From Burkholderiaceae bacterium (GTDB taxonomy: Bacteria; Pseudomonadota; Gammaproteobacteria; Burkholderiales; Burkholderiaceae_C): a stretch of 64,000 nucleotides of DNA. The DNA lies in assembly GCA_023150375.1 (NCBI GenBank), contig JAKLLA010000003.1, positions 124,001 through 188,000 on the forward strand. The letters run 5' to 3'. Shown here one piece after another: positions 60,568 through 64,000 of the stretch. Within the stretch, counting starts at the first letter, position 1; each line of letters starts with the position of its first letter. The position numbers were made by a program, and so were the translations under genes. Under the pieces are notes generated by a model that had not been told where the DNA came from, ran no database searches, and worked only from the letters and a program-made list of their open reading frames with translations.

Positions 60568-61740
60568 TCACTTGATCATCAGGCGCAGGCTGTCCCAGGC
60601 GCGGCCCAGCGGCCCGGCCACCGGCACCGGCTCGGCCACCGTGACGGGCAGCTCGGCGATCACCTGACGGCCGGAGATCACCTTCAGCGTGCCCAGCTTC
60701 TGGCCCACCGACAGCGGGGCGAGCAGCGGATCGGTGCGGGTGAGCTGGGTCTGCAGCTTCGCCGCATCGCCGCGCGGCACGGTCACCACCACCGGGGTGA
60801 GTGAGCTGAGCTGGACGGTGGACTTCGTGCCCTTCCAGACTTCGGCGGTGGCGATGGGCTGCTTCGCGTCGAAGAGCTTGACCGCATCCCAGGCGCTGTA
60901 GCCCCAGTTGAGCAGCTTCTGCGCCTCGGTGGCGCGAGCCTCCTTGGAGGCGGCGCCCAGGATCACCGCCACCAGCCGGCGCGGGCCGGCGGGCATGTCG
61001 CGCTTCGCGGTGGCGATCAGGCAGTAGCCGGCGGCGTCGGTGTAGCCGGTCTTCAGGCCGTCGACGGTGGGGTCGCGCCAGAGCAGCAGGTTGCGGTTGG
61101 GCTGGGTGATCTTGTTGTAGGTGAACTCCTTGATCGTGTAGTAGCGCGTCTCGGCCGGGAAGTCGCGCAGCAGCCGGGCGGCGATCACCGACAGCTCGCG
61201 CGCGGTGCTCACGTGGCCTGGTGCGGGCAGGCCTTCGGGGTTCTTGAACTGGGTGACCTTCAGGCCGAAGGCGCGCGCCTGGCGGTTCATCATCGCGACG
61301 AAGTTCTCCAGCGAGCCGCCGACCGCCTCGGCCAGCTGCACCGTGGCGTCGTTGCCGCTCTGCACGATCATGCCCTTGATGAGGTCCTCGACCTTCACCG
61401 GCGTGCCGACCTGGATGTACATGCGCGAGGCGTCGTTCATGCCGGTGCGCCAGGCCCGCTCCGAGACGGTGAGCGTCTGCTCGAGCGTCAGCTTCTTCTC
61501 CTGCAGCGCCTGGAAGACCAGGTAGGCGGTCATCAGCTTGGTCAGCGAGGCGGGCTCCACCGTGGCGTCCGGATCGCGTGCGCCCAGCACCTGGTTGGCA
61601 TCGACATCGAGCAGCAGGTAGGCACGCGCGGCGATTTCGGGCGCGGCCACCTGCGCCGAGGCCAGCAGCGGCAGGCCCAGACCGATGGCGAGGACGGCGC
61701 GGCGCAGGCCGCGGAGGAACGAGGTCGGGAAAAAGGTCAT
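60568..61740 (-). CDS. dacC: D-alanyl-D-alanine carboxypeptidase (PBP5/6 type)
   Basis: 390 residues. Signal peptide (LRRAVLAIGLGLPLLASAQ), serine motif SLTK, SGN and KTG (DGLKTGYTDAAG), and the C-terminal beta domain with an amphipathic anchor (RAWDSLRLMI). Trims pentapeptides. ATG 61740; the frame is open further upstream but the signal peptide fixes this start. First gene of dacC-dat-ybeD. Confidence 0.93.
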   Translation of the reverse strand: MTFFPTSFLRGLRRAVLAIGLGLPLLASAQVAAPEIAARAYLLLDVDANQVLGARDPDATVEPASLTKLMTAYLVFQALQEKKLTLEQTLTVSERAWRTGMNDASRMYIQVGTPVKVEDLIKGMIVQSGNDATVQLAEAVGGSLENFVAMMNRQARAFGLKVTQFKNPEGLPAPGHVSTARELSVIAARLLRDFPAETRYYTIKEFTYNKITQPNRNLLLWRDPTVDGLKTGYTDAAGYCLIATAKRDMPAGPRRLVAVILGAASKEARATEAQKLLNWGYSAWDAVKLFDAKQPIATAEVWKGTKSTVQLSSLTPVVVTVPRGDAAKLQTQLTRTDPLLAPLSVGQKLGTLKVISGRQVIAELPVTVAEPVPVAGPLGRAWDSLRLMIK

Positions 61741-61903
61741 CGCAGGGGGTGTCGGTGCCGGGAGGAAGGATGCGCCCGGTCGGAGGGAGCCAGGTCGGGA
61801 AGGACGGAACGGGAGGACCGGTCTCGCACCGGTCCGGGCGCATCGGTGGAGATGCTGCGCCACCCGTGCCCGGGTGCCCAGCCTGCGTCCGCGCGCCTGT
61901 GAC

Positions 61904-62521
61904 TCAGTGCCAGGAACGCACGATCAGGTTCCGCAATTGTGGTAACTGGCCGTGGAAGAAGTGTCCGACGCCAGGCATCACCACCACCGGCAGATGCTGC
62001 GGACGGGCCCAGTCGAGCACGGCCGACAGCGGCACGACGTCGTCGGCCTCGCCGTGGATCACCAGCGTGCGCTCCACCGGCACCGGGGCCGGCGTGGCGC
62101 GCTGGGTCGAGGGGCCCACCAGCAGCAGCCGCTCGGGCCGGTCGGCTTCGGGCAGGGCGGCCTGCGCCAGCGTGGTGACGTAGGCACCGAAGGAGAAGCC
62201 CCCCAGCACCAGCGCCTCGCCGGGCTGGCGCTGCGCGGCGATCACCGCCAGCAGGTCCTCGCTCTCGCCACGGCCCTCGTCGTGCGTGCCGGCGCTGCCG
62301 CCGACGCCGCGGAAGTTGAAGCGCAGCACCCGCCAGCCCAGCTGCAGCAGCGCTCGGGCCATGGTCTGCACCACCTTGTTGTCCATCGTGCCGCCGAACA
62401 GCGGGTGCGGATGCGCGAGCACGGCCAGGCCGCGCGGGGTCTGGTCGCCGGGCAGGTCCAGGGCGCATTCGATCGGCCCGGCCGCACCGGCGATGCTCGA
62501 GCGCTGGGTGTGCGCGTTCAT
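61904..62521 (-). CDS. Alpha/beta hydrolase
   Basis: 205 residues. Nucleophile elbow GGFSFGAYV, N-terminal LAVLAHPHPLFGGTMDNKVV and a histidine in GVGHFFHG. Typical of the small cytosolic hydrolases of OM-lipid or thioesterase type, substrate unknown. Begins 7 nt after the ferredoxin stop. Confidence 0.85.
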   Translation of the reverse strand: MNAHTQRSSIAGAAGPIECALDLPGDQTPRGLAVLAHPHPLFGGTMDNKVVQTMARALLQLGWRVLRFNFRGVGGSAGTHDEGRGESEDLLAVIAAQRQPGEALVLGGFSFGAYVTTLAQAALPEADRPERLLLVGPSTQRATPAPVPVERTLVIHGEADDVVPLSAVLDWARPQHLPVVVMPGVGHFFHGQLPQLRNLIVRSWH

Positions 62522-62528
62522 CGCGGTG

Positions 62529-62855
62529 TCAGCGGCCGACGTCGGCCGGCAGGCGCAGGCGCTCGACCGGCTCGCCCCGCTTGAGGTGCGATTCGACGAT
62601 CTCGTCGATGTCGCTGTGGTCGACGAAGGTGTACCAGACCGCCTCCGGGTAGACCACGGCCACGGGCGCTCCGGCGCAGCGGTCCAGGCAGCCGGCCTTG
62701 TTGACGCGCACCCGGCCGGGTCCGGCCAGTCCCTCGGCCTTCACGCGCGCCTTGCAGTGGTCGAACGCTGCCTGCGCCGCATGGTCGGCACAGCAGGCCT
62801 GGCCCCCGTCGCGCTGGTTCAGGCAGAAGAAGATGTGCCGTTCGTAGTAGCTCAT
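62529..62855 (-). CDS. Thioredoxin-like [2Fe-2S] ferredoxin
   Basis: 108 residues: HIFFCLNQRDGGQACCAD and VRVNKAGCLDRCAGAPVAV, the four-cysteine pattern of shethna-type 2Fe-2S ferredoxins. Paired with the hydrolase in many betaproteobacteria. Redox partner unknown. Confidence 0.88.
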   Translation of the reverse strand: MSYYERHIFFCLNQRDGGQACCADHAAQAAFDHCKARVKAEGLAGPGRVRVNKAGCLDRCAGAPVAVVYPEAVWYTFVDHSDIDEIVESHLKRGEPVERLRLPADVGR

Positions 62856-62892
62856 GCGCGCGATTGTAGGAGGGGGCCGGCGCCGGCACGGT

Positions 62893-64000
62893 TCACGTCC
62901 GCGTGCGTCCGTGGCGAGCCTGTGGCGGTGTGGGCGCCTCCACCAGCCGGGCGATCAGGAAGCCCAGCGCGGCCAGCGGCCACAGCCAGCCGACCCACTG
63001 CGCCAGGCCGTGGAAGCGGATGAAGCGGCCCTGTTCCCAGTCGCGCAGCGTGGCGGCGAAGTAGGGGTCGGCGCCGATCTGGTTGACCAGCGCCAGCAGG
63101 GTCGTCAGCGCCACCAGGCCCAGCGCTGCCGTCAGCCGGCGTGGCAGCAGCGCCAGCACGCAGCCCAGCAGCAGTGCCAGAACCAGCGCGCCGCGCAGCG
63201 CGGGCCCGATCCAGGTGGCGGCATGCTCCGGGCCGAAGTTCAGCGCGGTCGACAGCGTCGCGGCGGCCGGGCCGATGGCCGCCGCGCCCAGCAGCAGCAG
63301 CAGGCGCTGCCAGACGTGCCGGGTCATCACGAAGCCCACCAGGCAGGGCGCCAGCAGGCCCAGCGCGATGGCCAGCAGCTCGAGTCCGGGCGGCAGCGGG
63401 CCCTCGGGCGAGGGCAGCCGCACCCAGCCCTCGAAGGCGCTGCCCGCCAGGGTCTCCTCCAGCCAGTCGGCCAGGCGGGCCAGCCCCTGGCCCTGTGCGA
63501 AGGGCAGCGGCGTCGGGAACAGCAGTCCCACCGGCCAGAACAGCAGCAGTGCCAGGCCGGTGGCGCCGTGCGGCACCAGCCAGCCCTCACGCACGCGCTG
63601 CCACAGGCGCAGCGCGCCCAGCGCCTCCAGCAGGAGCGCCGCCCCGGCGCCGACGGCCGTGCCGGCGCTGTTGAGGGCCCAGTCGATGCGCGAAGGCGCC
63701 CGCAGCGGCAGCAGGTGCTGCAGCTGCTCCATCAGCAGCGACAGCAGCACCCCCACGGCCAGGGCGTGCAGGCCGGCCGGCAGGCGGCGGTGGCCGTCGC
63801 GCAGCCGGGCGATCGCCACCAGCGCGCCCAGCGGCAGGTAGGCCAGGAAGTTGCCCCAGAGGTCGAAGCGCGACGAATGCGGCGCCGGCAGGCGGAACAT
63901 CTCCCACCAGGCGCGCGCATCGCTGCCGTGCGGCCAGTGCCAGCCGCCGAAGGGGTGCAGGCTGGCGTAGACGATCAGCCCGATCCACACCCAGGCGACG
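62893..64000 (-). CDS. VanZ family membrane protein (5' end off the window)
   Basis: About 365 residues visible with many hydrophobic helices; VanZ-type motifs WIGLIVYASLHPF and FDLWGNFLAYLPLGALVA at the N-terminal side, SRIDWALNSAGTAVGAG after. The open frame continues past the right edge, so the true start is outside. Function unknown, possibly envelope-related. Confidence 0.8.
   Translation of the reverse strand, partial: VAWVWIGLIVYASLHPFGGWHWPHGSDARAWWEMFRLPAPHSSRFDLWGNFLAYLPLGALVAIARLRDGHRRLPAGLHALAVGVLLSLLMEQLQHLLPLRAPSRIDWALNSAGTAVGAGAALLLEALGALRLWQRVREGWLVPHGATGLALLLFWPVGLLFPTPLPFAQGQGLARLADWLEETLAGSAFEGWVRLPSPEGPLPPGLELLAIALGLLAPCLVGFVMTRHVWQRLLLLLGAAAIGPAAATLSTALNFGPEHAATWIGPALRGALVLALLLGCVLALLPRRLTAALGLVALTTLLALVNQIGADPYFAATLRDWEQGRFIRFHGLAQWVGWLWPLAALGFLIARLVEAPTPPQARHGRTRT

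Overview
The window is a very GC-rich (about 70%) chromosome-like segment. Gene content, codon bias and family order (dacC-dat-ybeD, cspA-infA, DmpK-P phenol hydroxylase, XylT-like ferredoxin next to catechol 2,3-dioxygenase) point to a betaproteobacterium of the Burkholderiales (Rubrivivax/Leptothrix/Ideonella-like). No rRNA, tRNA, CRISPR, transposase or phage gene was seen.

Left end (1-6727, minus): a TolC-type outer-membrane protein, a diaminobutyrate aminotransferase (EctB type) and a Pls/PosA-type single-module NRPS that runs off the left edge. Together they suggest synthesis and export of a diaminobutyrate-based cationic peptide or polymer.

Catabolic island (6928-31333): a BTEX/phenol island with two complete diiron monooxygenases back to back. 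On the minus strand are a DmpKLMNOP-type phenol hydroxylase, then (across a plus-strand LysR gene) a ferredoxin, catechol 2,3-dioxygenase, a GlcG/HbpS-like protein and 2-hydroxymuconic semialdehyde dehydrogenase. On the plus strand are a TodS/TodT-like phosphorelay and a six-gene TmoABCDEF toluene 4-monooxygenase operon. A DmpR/TbuT-type sigma-54 activator, a GntR regulator and a chemoreceptor follow after a small low-GC patch. The expected route is toluene to cresol (Tmo), to methylcatechol (phenol hydroxylase), then meta cleavage and dehydrogenation. The remaining lower meta-pathway genes are not in this window. Both todS and todT homologues are broken exactly at C9 homopolymers.

Middle (31365-41861): housekeeping and accessory genes: histidine phosphatase, CrcB, cold-shock protein, IF-1, MazG-like protein, cell-wall DUF882 and L,D-transpeptidase pair, PPK2, MgtC/DUF4010 protein and a CoA-ligase/acetyltransferase fusion.

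Region 41862-51319: a flavodoxin, an orphan peptide-binding protein, a giant hybrid histidine kinase (frameshifted) and a Cys/Met-metabolism PLP enzyme. They lie between two homologous non-coding modules, each with TAG trinucleotides, 14 nt of mostly GC-rich spacer and a DnaA box, like a bacterial origin unwinding element.

Right end (51320-64000): SET-domain protein, sensor kinase, acyl-CoA ligase, HDOD protein, small Burkholderiales proteins, an HTH protein, the ybeD-dat-dacC cell-wall operon, a hydrolase-ferredoxin pair and a VanZ-family membrane protein cut by the right edge.
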